Source: Candidatus Rokuibacteriota bacterium
GTDB lineage: Bacteria; Methylomirabilota; Methylomirabilia; Rokubacteriales; CSP1-6
Assembly: GCA_003220435.1 (NCBI GenBank)
Contig: QHSL01000064.1
Span: 26,377-90,376, forward strand
Reading direction: 5' to 3'
DNA: 64,000 nucleotides
The notes beneath the pieces were generated by a model, which made no database searches, was not told the origin of the DNA, and saw only the letters and a list, made by a program, of their open reading frames with translations. The position numbers and the translations under genes are program-made. Positions 49,628 through 57,495 of this stretch are shown here, in pieces. The stretch's first letter is position 1. Each line of letters starts with the position of its first letter.

Positions 49628-51311
49628 CAGTCCGCGCTCGCGGAGCCGGCCAACCCAGGAGCTCGCGGGCGTGACCACGCGCGGTGTCGGTGACCCGCTC
49701 GCCGGCGACCATCCGCGCGATCTCCTCGACACGCGGCTCTCCGGTCAGCACCTCGGCGCTGACGCGGGTCCGGCCACTCCGCACGCCCTTGGACACACGC
49801 ACATGGTGTACCGCGCGGGCGGCGATCGGCGCCAGATGCGTCACGCAGAGAACCTGCCGCCCCTCCGCGGCCGTCGCGAGCTTCTGAGCGACGACGGCGG
49901 CGACGCGTCCGCCGATGCCGGAATCCACCTCGTCGAAGACCATCGTGGGCACGCGGTCGGCGCGCGTGAGAACAGCCTTGAGGGCGAGCATCGTCCGCGA
50001 GAGCTCCCCACCCGACGCCACCCGAGCCAGCGGCCGCACGTCCTCGCCAGGGTTGGTGGACAGGCGGAACTCGACGCGGTCGAGGCCGTGCGGCCCGACC
50101 TGCTCGTCCGGGGCGCGCTCGACGGCGATCGTGAAGCGGGCGCGGTCCATCCCGAGGTGTCGCAGCTCGCGCTCTGCACGCGTGGCGAAACGCTCGGCGG
50201 CGGACTGCCGCCGGTCCGCGAGCGCGGCCGCCGTCTGCGTGAGCTCCATGCGGAGCTCGCCGAGCATCCGCTCCTGCTCGGCCAGGATCTCCTCGTGGCG
50301 GCCGAGGCGCTCCAGCTCCGCCCCCACCTGCTCGCGGAGAGTGAGCATCGCCTCCTCGCTGTCACCGTACTTGCGCTTGAGGCGGGTGAGGACGTCCAGG
50401 CGCTCGTCCACCGCCTCGAGCCGTCCCGGTGCTGCCGCGATGCTTTCGCGCAGCGCGCGCACCCCCGCGAGCGCGTCCTCAACGAGCGCCCCCGCTCCAT
50501 CCAGCGTGTCGGCTGGAGCCGCAAACGCCGGATCGAGCCGTCCCAGATCGCGCAAGAGCCGGGCCGCGCGATGGAGGCGGCTCGTCGCCGAGTCCTCGTC
50601 CTCGCTGAGGAGCCTTCCCAACTCGCCGAGCCCGATCGTGAGCCGCTCCGCGTGCTGCAGCCGCCTCCGCTCGGTCCGTAGCTCTTCCTCCTCGCCCACG
50701 CGGAGGCGCGCGCCGTCGAGCTCCGAGAGCTGAAACCGGAGGAGGTCCTCGCGCTGGACGCGATCGCGCTCGGTCGCCCGTGTGCGCTCGACCTCGGCTC
50801 GCGCCGCCCGGTACTTGGCGAACAGATCACCCACGCGGTCCAGCAGCTCTTCGGCGTCGGCGAAGCGGTCCAGGAGCTCGAGCTGACGGGAAGGCTCGAG
50901 CAGGCGCTGGTGCTCGTGCTGGCCGTGGACTTCGACCAGATGGTCGCCGAGGCGCTCCAGCAGCCCCACGGTCACGGGTGAGTCGTTGACGAACGCGCGG
51001 TGGCGCCCGGAGCGCGCCAGCTCGCGCCGGAGGACGAGCCGCCCCTCGTCCAGCGCGAGCCCGGCGTCGTGGAGGGCGATGACGGCCGGGCTGCCCGGCT
51101 CCACCTCGAAGACGGCTTCGACGGTCGCGGTCTCGGAGTCGCTGCGGATCACATCGCTCTGGGCGCGAGCGCCGCGGACGAGGAGGAGCGCGTCGATGAG
51201 CATCGACTTGCCGGCGCCGGTCTCGCCCGTGAGCACGTTGAGCCCGGGACTGAACGGCGCGGTCACGGAATCGATCACGGCGAAGTTGCGGATCCGGATC
51301 TCACACAGCAT
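49623..51311 (-). CDS. recN: DNA repair protein RecN
   Basis: 562-residue SMC-like ATPase. Walker A is [28 protein letters not shown] precedes two coiled-coil arms, and the C-terminal head has [15 protein letters not shown] and [11 protein letters not shown]. It acts at DNA double-strand breaks. The nadK-recN order is typical; the two are 59 bp apart. Confidence 0.94.
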   Translation of the reverse strand: MLCEIRIRNFAVIDSVTAPFSPGLNVLTGETGAGKSMLIDALLLVRGARAQSDVIRSDSETATVEAVFEVEPGSPAVIALHDAGLALDEGRLVLRRELARSGRHRAFVNDSPVTVGLLERLGDHLVEVHGQHEHQRLLEPSRQLELLDRFADAEELLDRVGDLFAKYRAARAEVERTRATERDRVQREDLLRFQLSELDGARLRVGEEEELRTERRRLQHAERLTIGLGELGRLLSEDEDSATSRLHRAARLLRDLGRLDPAFAAPADTLDGAGALVEDALAGVRALRESIAAAPGRLEAVDERLDVLTRLKRKYGDSEEAMLTLREQVGAELERLGRHEEILAEQERMLGELRMELTQTAAALADRRQSAAERFATRAERELRHLGMDRARFTIAVERAPDEQVGPHGLDRVEFRLSTNPGEDVRPLARVASGGELSRTMLALKAVLTRADRVPTMVFDEVDSGIGGRVAAVVAQKLATAAEGRQVLCVTHLAPIAARAVHHVRVSKGVRSGRTRVSAEVLTGEPRVEEIARMVAGERVTDTARGHARELLGWPAPRARTV

Positions 51312-51370
51312 CGGCCCGATGCTAGGTCAACGGCGTAACGACCTCAAGCAGTATCCGAGCGAATACGCCG

Positions 51371-52228
51371 CTAACGCTCGCCCCACTTGAGTTTCGTTCG
51401 AAGGACCGAGAAGAAGTCCTTGTGCGGGAAATGAACGAGCCGGATGCGCGCGGCGGCCTTGCGCACCTCGACGGTGTCGCGCTCTTTGAGCCCCACGCCG
51501 ATCTGGCCATCCATCGTGGCCATGACCTCCTGATCGGCGAGCAGCATGACCTCGATCCGATCCGTCCCCGGCAGCACGATGGGCCGGTCGGTCAGCGTGT
51601 GCGAGCAGATGGGCGTCAGCACCACCGCGTCCATCGTCGGGAACAGGATCGGGCCACCGGCCGACAGCGAATAGGCTGTCGAGCCGGTGGGCGTCGCGAT
51701 GATCAAACCATCGGCGCGATACGCGGTCGCGTGGCGCCCCTCGACCGACACGGAGAGGTCGATGATGCGGCTCATCGCCGCCTTCATAATGGCCACGTCG
51801 TTGAATGCGCCGTACTCGCCCAGGCACTGCCCTTCCCGGAAGATACGGACCGCTAGCAGCATCCTCTCGTCGACTGCCATGCGGCCCGCCAGCAGCGCCT
51901 CGAGTGCCGGGAACATCTCGTCGAGCGTCGTCGCGGTCAGGAAACCGAGCCCGCCCAGATTCACGCCGAGCAGGGGCACCCCGAGGTCGCCGACGGCACG
52001 GGCCATGGAAAGGAGCGTCCCGTCTCCGCCGAGCACGATGATCAGGTCGACCTGCGCCGCCAGCTCTTGCTTGCTGGCCGCGACCACGGCCAGGTCCGGC
52101 ACCAGGCCCGCGGTTTCCCTCTCGATCACCACGCTCAGCCCTCGGGCCGCGAGCCAGGGCAGCAACCGGTGGATCACGGCTTCGGCCTTGACGCCGCCCG
52201 GCTTCGCGACGATGCCGACGCGCGTCAC
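51371..52228 (-). CDS. nadK: NAD kinase
   Basis: 285 residues. LIIVLGGDGTLLSMAR is the GGDGT motif, VNLGGLGFLT the second block, and TPTGSTAYSLSAGGPI the third. It makes NADP from NAD and ATP. GTG start overlaps the tlyA stop as GTGA. Confidence 0.94.
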   Translation of the reverse strand: MTRVGIVAKPGGVKAEAVIHRLLPWLAARGLSVVIERETAGLVPDLAVVAASKQELAAQVDLIIVLGGDGTLLSMARAVGDLGVPLLGVNLGGLGFLTATTLDEMFPALEALLAGRMAVDERMLLAVRIFREGQCLGEYGAFNDVAIMKAAMSRIIDLSVSVEGRHATAYRADGLIIATPTGSTAYSLSAGGPILFPTMDAVVLTPICSHTLTDRPIVLPGTDRIEVMLLADQEVMATMDGQIGVGLKERDTVEVRKAAARIRLVHFPHKDFFSVLRTKLKWGER

Positions 52229-53040
52229 GCCAGGGCTTCGACGCTCCGGCTGATCAGCGTCTCGAGATCGCTGGCGGTACGGCCGTGCGTGGAGAAGTGC
52301 AGAAAGAATTCGTGGTTGCCCTTCGGACCGCGCAGTGGCGAGGCGGTGACGCCGAGGACGTGCCAGCTGCGGAGCACGGCGTACCGCGCCAGGCGCTGGA
52401 CCGCGGCCCGATGCTGGGCCGGGTCGCGGACGACACCGCCCTTGGCCACATGCTCGCGACCGACTTCGAACTGCGGCTTCACCAGGGCGATGACTTCGCC
52501 GCGCGGCGCGAGGACGCCGAAGACCGAGGGCAAGATCTTTTCCAGGGAGATGAAGGAGACGTCGATGACCGCGAGCGTCGGCTGGTCCCCGAAGACCCGC
52601 GGGTCGAGCGCGCGCGCGTTGGTGTGCTCCATGACGACCACCCGCTGGTCTGCGCGCAGACGCGGGTCGAGCTGTCCGGTGCCGACGTCGATCGCGTACA
52701 CGCGGGCGGCGCCGCGCTGCAGCAGGCAGTCGGTGAAGCCACCGGTGGAAGCGCCGACGTCCATGCACACGCGCCCGGGAATCTTGGTCTGGAAGCTGTC
52801 GAGCGCGTGGACGAGCTTCTCGCCCCCGCGGCTGACGTATGGCTCACGCGCCCGAACCTCGATCGTCGCGGCGGCCGAGATCAGCGCTCCCGCCTTGTCT
52901 ACTCGCTGGCCGTCGACGAACACGTCGCCGGCGAGGATGTGGCGAGCGGCTTTCTCACGACTCTCCACCAGGCTCTTGTCGACGAGGAGCCGGTCGATCC
53001 TGACGCGCGGCGCCGGGCGTTTCGTTCCCATGCGGGTCAT
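52225..53040 (-). CDS. tlyA: TlyA-family rRNA methyltransferase
   Basis: About 271 residues. An S4 domain (about 10-70) is followed by an FtsJ-like methyltransferase domain: VCMDVGASTGGFTDCLL is the SAM motif, VIDVSFISLEKILP and VKPQFEVG are further family blocks. TlyA 2'-O-methylates 16S and/or 23S rRNA. Two starts are possible: ATG 53040 (TAATG overlap with rhomboid) or ATG 53031, which sits 7 nt after a TATAAT. Confidence 0.9.
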   Translation of the reverse strand: MTRMGTKRPAPRVRIDRLLVDKSLVESREKAARHILAGDVFVDGQRVDKAGALISAAATIEVRAREPYVSRGGEKLVHALDSFQTKIPGRVCMDVGASTGGFTDCLLQRGAARVYAIDVGTGQLDPRLRADQRVVVMEHTNARALDPRVFGDQPTLAVIDVSFISLEKILPSVFGVLAPRGEVIALVKPQFEVGREHVAKGGVVRDPAQHRAAVQRLARYAVLRSWHVLGVTASPLRGPKGNHEFFLHFSTHGRTASDLETLISRSVEALA

Positions 53041-53744
53041 TATAGGCGACCCCCTCGACGAGGCCGTATCAGAAACAGCAGCGCCATCCCCGCCAGAAAG
53101 CCCCCGATGTGGGCAAACCACGCGGTTCCGCCGGCCCCGCCGCTCGATCCCGACGCGCTGAATGTGACGAGGCCGTTGACGAACTGGACCACGATCCAAA
53201 GCCCCAGCACGATCATCGCAGGCCAGTGGACGATCCGCACGAAGAAGCCGAAGATCAGGAGCACCAGCACGCTCGCGTACGGGAACAGCAGGAGATAGGC
53301 GCCCAGCACCCCCGACACGGCGCCGCTGGCGCCGATCATCGGTATCCGCGACGCGGGGTGGACGGCCGTCTGCGCCAGCGCCGCGGCCGCGCCGGCCAGC
53401 AGATAGAACGCGAGGAAACGCCCGTGGCCCAGGGTGTCCTCGACGTTGTCACCGAAGATCCACAAGTACAGCATGTTGCCCACGATGTGAAACAGACCGC
53501 CGTGCAGGAACATCGAGGTGAAGATCGTGACGACCGGGGGCGGAAACTCCCCCGGCACCGCGCAGTTTCCGGTGACGCGGCACGGTATGGCTCCGAACTC
53601 GAAGACGAAGGCCTCCGACGCGTGCCCCTGGCTGTCCATGCCGATGGAGGTCTGGTACAGAAAGGCAAGGACGTTCAACCCGATCAGCGTGATGGTGACG
53701 AACGGGACGCTGTTGCTCGGGACGTCGTCCCTCAACGGAATCAT
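53040..53744 (-). CDS. Rhomboid-family intramembrane serine protease
   Basis: 234 residues with about six membrane helices. FTSMFLHGGLFHIVGNMLYL is the helix-2 His region, IGASGAVSGVLGAY contains the nucleophile Ser, and WFAHIGGFLAGM the catalytic His. Substrates are unknown. It overlaps the inactive M16 gene by 4 bp, so the three protease-like genes form one unit. Confidence 0.9.
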   Translation of the reverse strand: MIPLRDDVPSNSVPFVTITLIGLNVLAFLYQTSIGMDSQGHASEAFVFEFGAIPCRVTGNCAVPGEFPPPVVTIFTSMFLHGGLFHIVGNMLYLWIFGDNVEDTLGHGRFLAFYLLAGAAAALAQTAVHPASRIPMIGASGAVSGVLGAYLLLFPYASVLVLLIFGFFVRIVHWPAMIVLGLWIVVQFVNGLVTFSASGSSGGAGGTAWFAHIGGFLAGMALLFLIRPRRGGRL

Positions 53745-55051
53745 CGACGGCTCGGCTGGAGCACGATGATGGTCGGTCGGGTCAGCAGCCGTTCGGCGGC
53801 CTTCGCGAGATCCGCGACCGTCACCGCCTCGATGGCGCGGGCGTAGCGCTGAGGGAAGTCCCAGCCGGCGCCCACGATCTCGAAGAAGGCAAGATCCCGA
53901 GCCTGGCGGGCGTTGGTCCGGCGTTCCATCGAGAGTTGCCCCAGGACGTAGGCCTTCGCGCGCGCCAGCTCGTCAGCGGTGATGGGGGAAGAGCGGACGC
54001 GCTCGAGTTCCTGCACCACGCCCGCCTCCGCCGCCGCTAGGCTCTCTGGGGCGGTCCCCAGATACGCCACGAAAAACGTCGGCCCCACTCGAAACGGCAG
54101 AGGGATCACGCCGGTGGAGTACGCGAGCCCGCGGCGGTCGCGCAACTCGACGAAGAGGCGACCGGCCATACCTCCCCCGAGCGCCGCGCCGAGCACGCGC
54201 GCCACGGGGTAGAGCGGATCCGACAGGCCTGGACCGAGGTAGCCGACCATGATCTGAGCTTGTTGGGCCGGACGCTCGACGACCCGGCGCTGTCCGGTGG
54301 CGGCCGACACCGCGGGCACTTCATCCGCGGCACGACCAGTGCGAGCCAGGCGGCCGAAGAGTCTCTCCGCGGCCTTCACGACCCGCTCGCGTTCGACCTT
54401 GCCGCTGACCGCGAGCACCATCTGCTCCGGACGATAGATCGCTCGGTAGTGGGCGAGCAAGTCCTCACGCGTGAGCCGCTCGAGGTTGTCCTTGAGGCCG
54501 AGGTAGTGCCGCCCGTAGGGATGAGACCCGTAGAGATCCTGGCTCAGGCTGTCGAAGCTGAATGAGAAAGGCGAGTCCGCTCGAGACTTCAGCTGACCGA
54601 GGAGCAGGCGACGCTCTCTCTCGATCTCCTGCGGCGGCAGCGCTGCCTCCAGCGCAATCTCGGCGATTATGGTGAGGAGTGTCTCCCAGTGGCGCCCGAG
54701 TGCCTGACCCCGCAGCTCGGCGGACTCCACTTCGCCGCCCCCGTCGACGCTGCCGCCGATGTCTTCCGACGCTTCGGCCAGCTGGACGTAGGTCCGCTTG
54801 GTGGTGCCCCGGAGCAACACCCGCTGCAGGAAGTTCGTGATCCCGGCGGTCAGGGGTGTCTCGAAGTGAGAACCGGCTCTCACCTGTAGCGACACCGCGA
54901 CCACGTCGATCGCCGGATTCTCGCGTACGAGAACGACGATTCCGTTGGGGAGCACGTGTCGCGTCACGATCGGCTCTTGCGCCGCCGCTCCCTTTGCCCC
55001 AAGGGCAAGCGCGAGGAGTCCAGAGACCAGGAGCGGGCCGAGGCGCCTCAT
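53741..55051 (-). CDS. M16-family protein lacking the zinc motif
   Basis: 436 residues with a signal peptide (about 1-24, cleavage near AAAQEP). The two M16 halves are recognisable (VLPNGIVVLVRE start, SKGxxRRGLAYS-like C-terminal region with ELRDRRGLAYSTG). The HXXEH zinc site of the family is NFLQR at 73-77, so metal ligands and the catalytic Glu are missing. It probably pairs as the non-catalytic subunit with the active M16 encoded directly upstream, as in mitochondrial processing peptidase-like heterodimers. ATGA overlap supports co-expression. Confidence 0.85.
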   Translation of the reverse strand: MRRLGPLLVSGLLALALGAKGAAAQEPIVTRHVLPNGIVVLVRENPAIDVVAVSLQVRAGSHFETPLTAGITNFLQRVLLRGTTKRTYVQLAEASEDIGGSVDGGGEVESAELRGQALGRHWETLLTIIAEIALEAALPPQEIERERRLLLGQLKSRADSPFSFSFDSLSQDLYGSHPYGRHYLGLKDNLERLTREDLLAHYRAIYRPEQMVLAVSGKVERERVVKAAERLFGRLARTGRAADEVPAVSAATGQRRVVERPAQQAQIMVGYLGPGLSDPLYPVARVLGAALGGGMAGRLFVELRDRRGLAYSTGVIPLPFRVGPTFFVAYLGTAPESLAAAEAGVVQELERVRSSPITADELARAKAYVLGQLSMERRTNARQARDLAFFEIVGAGWDFPQRYARAIEAVTVADLAKAAERLLTRPTIIVLQPSRR

Positions 55052-56376
55052 CGGGTCGGCGGGACGAACGCGAGCCGGCCGTAGCGCTCGGGATCGAGAT
55101 AGCGACGCGCCGCGAGTCGTACCTGCTCGGGAGTGACCGAGCGCAGTCGGTCGATGTACGCGAGCTCCTCGGTGAGGCGCCACACCGTCTCGGCCTGACC
55201 CAACCGCCGGGCGCGGCCCTCGGCGGTCTCGCTTGAAAACGCGTGCTCGGCCTCGGCCCGCGTGATCGCCCGGCGGAGCTCCGCGTCGGTCACGCCGTGC
55301 TCGCGGATCCGCTGGATCTCGGCCAGAATTTCAGCCTCGGTACGCGCGAGGTTTGCTGGCTCAAGCTGAGCGGTCACCGTCACGATTCCTCCGGCCTCGA
55401 GCGCGGCATAGTCGCAGCTGACCGAGTTCACCAGGGCGAGCCGTTCACGGAGCGACTGGGGAAGTCGTGACGACCTCGATTGCCCCAGGATCGAGACGAG
55501 CAGATCCACTGCGGGAGTGTCGGCGTGGTCGAGCTTCGGTCCGAGCCATCCCACACCGAGATACGCGAGCGCTCCGGGCCGCTGAACCTCGAGCTTCTTG
55601 GGAACGAGACTTCCCATCGTCGAGGTGGGCAACCGCTCGAGCCCGCTCCGCGGCAGCCGTCCGAGCGTGCGCTCAGCCGTCCTCAGTACTTGGGCGGCGT
55701 CGATGGGGCCGACGACGACCAGCGTGAACGACTCCGGAACGTAGTGGCGGCGATAGAAGGCCAGCAGTGTGTCGCGGGTCAGCTTCCGGATGATCTCGGC
55801 GGTGCCCAGGACCGGACGGCCATAGGGGTGGCGGTCGAACACAACACCCCAGAGCTGCCGGTTCAGATGCCGCTGTGGCGTGTCTTCGCCAAGCCGCATT
55901 TCCTCGAGCACCACCTTCTTCTCGAGCTCGAGCTCGGCTTCGTCGAGGATCGAGTTCACGCCGATATCGGCGAGCATCTCGATCGTCGTGAGGACTCGAC
56001 GCGACGGCAGGACCGCGTGGTAGAAGGTGAAGTCCAGCGAGGTTCCGGCATTCATCCGTCCCCCGAGCCCTTCGACGTCGCGGTCGACGAAGCCCTTCGG
56101 GCGCGTGGTCGTGCCCTTGAAGAGCATGTGCTCGAGGTAGTGGGCCAGGCCCAGCTCTGACGCGGCCTCGTCGCGCCCCCCGGCGCGCACCCACAACTGA
56201 ACCGCCGCAGTGTCGCTCGAGCGAAAGTCCTGGACGATGACACGAGCCCCGTTCGAGAGAACGTGACGGACCGGAGCTCGGGCGATCTCCGTTGTCTGGG
56301 CGGGACGCGCAACGCTACAAGCATTGAGGAAGAAGATGACGAGGAGGGCAGGCCAAACGCCTCGCGCCGGGAACAT
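55048..56376 (-). CDS. M16-family zinc metalloprotease, predicted lipoprotein
   Basis: 442 residues. The N-terminus is a lipoprotein signal with lipobox LNAC (Cys20). The zinc site is complete: HYLEH at 79-83 and a downstream Glu in VVLEEMRLGED (about 158). RSSRLPQSLRERLALVNS is the C-terminal R/Y-type block. A periplasmic, membrane-tethered peptidase is expected. I chose the ATG at 56376 because the lipobox follows it; upstream open frame is not conserved-looking. Confidence 0.88.
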   Translation of the reverse strand: MFPARGVWPALLVIFFLNACSVARPAQTTEIARAPVRHVLSNGARVIVQDFRSSDTAAVQLWVRAGGRDEAASELGLAHYLEHMLFKGTTTRPKGFVDRDVEGLGGRMNAGTSLDFTFYHAVLPSRRVLTTIEMLADIGVNSILDEAELELEKKVVLEEMRLGEDTPQRHLNRQLWGVVFDRHPYGRPVLGTAEIIRKLTRDTLLAFYRRHYVPESFTLVVVGPIDAAQVLRTAERTLGRLPRSGLERLPTSTMGSLVPKKLEVQRPGALAYLGVGWLGPKLDHADTPAVDLLVSILGQSRSSRLPQSLRERLALVNSVSCDYAALEAGGIVTVTAQLEPANLARTEAEILAEIQRIREHGVTDAELRRAITRAEAEHAFSSETAEGRARRLGQAETVWRLTEELAYIDRLRSVTPEQVRLAARRYLDPERYGRLAFVPPTR

Positions 56377-56662
56377 ATGGTGAGTCAGGCTACCATACCC
56401 GGCCGGCGGGCAGAATGTCGGACCCCTGACGGCGCGTGAACAGGCACAACGCCGACTGACTGCTCGCAAGCTGCCCCATAACTCTCTACAATGACGTTAA
56501 TTTCTGACCGCTAGGGGCTGGCACAACGGTTGCTCCCAATCCCGACCTAAGGATTCGCGGCCCGGGTTCGACCTCAGCGGCGAGGGGGTGAAAGAGCGCC
56601 GGCAGTCGGGTTCAAGGCAACGATAAGCGAGCCAACTCCACAAACACGAGAGGAACGAAAAG
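56377..56662. other. Divergent intergenic region
   Basis: 286 bp between the minus-strand protease operon and the plus-strand repeat-protein gene. It holds a sigma-54 element at 56519-56534 and about 118 nt of leader for the plus-strand gene. The short open frames inside it look like chance. No convincing promoter for the minus-strand peptidase was found. Confidence 0.6.
56519..56534 (+). promoter_or_regulatory. Sigma-54 (-24/-12) promoter
   Basis: TGGCAC-N5-TTGCT matches the -24/-12 consensus at every fixed position, with GG at 56520-56521 and GC at 56532-56533, 12 bp apart. A start near 56545 would give a leader of about 118 nt to the repeat-protein gene. Sigma-54 promoters need an enhancer-binding ATPase; none is encoded in the window. 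Confidence 0.75.
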
Positions 56663-57406
56663 GTGATGAAGAGATTCTTCGCAGCGATCATGAGCGTGGC
56701 CGTCTTCGCGGCGCTGGCGCCCGTCGCCGACGCGCAGTCGCAGTGCCCGGCTGAGGTTGGCCAGGCCAAGGCGATGCTCCAGAAGGTTTCCAAGGCGCAG
56801 GATGTCCAGGCACCCCGGTCGCTGGCCGGTGCCCGCCAGGATATTCAGGCGCCGCGGACCGGTCAGGATGTCCAGGCTCCGCGTAGTGGTCAGGATATCC
56901 AGGCTCCGCGGTCTCTAGCGGGTGCCCGTCAGGATATGCAGGCTCCGCGTAGCGGTCAGGATGTTCAAGCGCCGCGTAGTGGTCAGGATGTGCAGGCTCC
57001 GCGTAGCGGTCAGGATGTGCAGGCGCCGCGTAGTGGTCAGGACGTGCAGGCTCCGCGTAGCGGACAAGATATTCAGGCGCCGCGTAGTGGTGCGCCCGCG
57101 CCGCAAGCTCCGCGCAGCGGTCAGGATGTTCAGGCGCCGCGTAGCGGCCAAGATGTGCAGGCCCCGCGCAGCGGTCAAGACGTCCAGGCCCCGCGCAGTG
57201 GTCAGGATGTTCAAGCGCCGCGTAGCGGCCAGGATGTGCAGGCCCCGCGCGGTCAGGACACGCAGGCCCCGCGTTCGCTCGCGGGCGCCAAGGCTTCGAG
57301 CGGCGACGCTGCGAAGCTGGTCCGTGATGCCGAGGCTGCCTGCAAGGCCGGGAACATGGACACCGCCAAGGCGAAGGCCATCGAGGCGATGTCCATCCTG
57401 AAGTAA
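56663..57406 (+). CDS. Secreted QAPR-nonapeptide repeat protein
   Basis: About 247 residues. A signal peptide (1 to about 25, ending VADAQS) is followed by a short segment with one Cys (SQCPAEVGQAKAMLQKVSK), then about 17 copies of a QAPR-containing unit, mostly the nonapeptide GQDVQAPRS, with SLAGAR variants at the edges and one degenerate APAP unit. The C-terminus is a helical segment (LVRDAEAACKAGNMDTAKAK) with a second Cys. I do not recognise the family. The repeats are 27-bp units with alternating synonymous codons, which suggests expansion in pairs. GTG 56663 or ATG 56666 may be the start; AGAGGA lies upstream. Intrinsically disordered secreted protein is the safest description. Confidence 0.8.
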   Translation: MMKRFFAAIMSVAVFAALAPVADAQSQCPAEVGQAKAMLQKVSKAQDVQAPRSLAGARQDIQAPRTGQDVQAPRSGQDIQAPRSLAGARQDMQAPRSGQDVQAPRSGQDVQAPRSGQDVQAPRSGQDVQAPRSGQDIQAPRSGAPAPQAPRSGQDVQAPRSGQDVQAPRSGQDVQAPRSGQDVQAPRSGQDVQAPRGQDTQAPRSLAGAKASSGDAAKLVRDAEAACKAGNMDTAKAKAIEAMSILK

Positions 57407-57429
57407 AGACCGGTTCAAGAAGGACCGAC

Positions 57430-57466
57430 AAGGCTCCAGGGGCATCTCCCCTGGAGCCTTCTTTTT
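57430..57466 (+). terminator. Intrinsic terminator
   Basis: A perfect 13-bp stem (AAGGCTCCAGGGG with its complement), a 5-nt loop and a following CTTTTT. It ends the repeat-protein transcript 24 bp past the stop codon. Confidence 0.93.
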
Positions 57467-57495
57467 GTGGTCTCCCGAGGGTTAGAATTCGAGTC

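Noticed and set aside
56497..56793. Small minus-strand open frame in the divergent gap
   Set aside because: It overlaps the start of the repeat-protein gene, has no ribosome site and no protein-like features.
56800..57280. 27-bp direct repeats as a CRISPR or non-coding satellite
   Set aside because: The units are continuous, in frame, and sit between a signal peptide and a conserved-looking tail in a gene with promoter and terminator.
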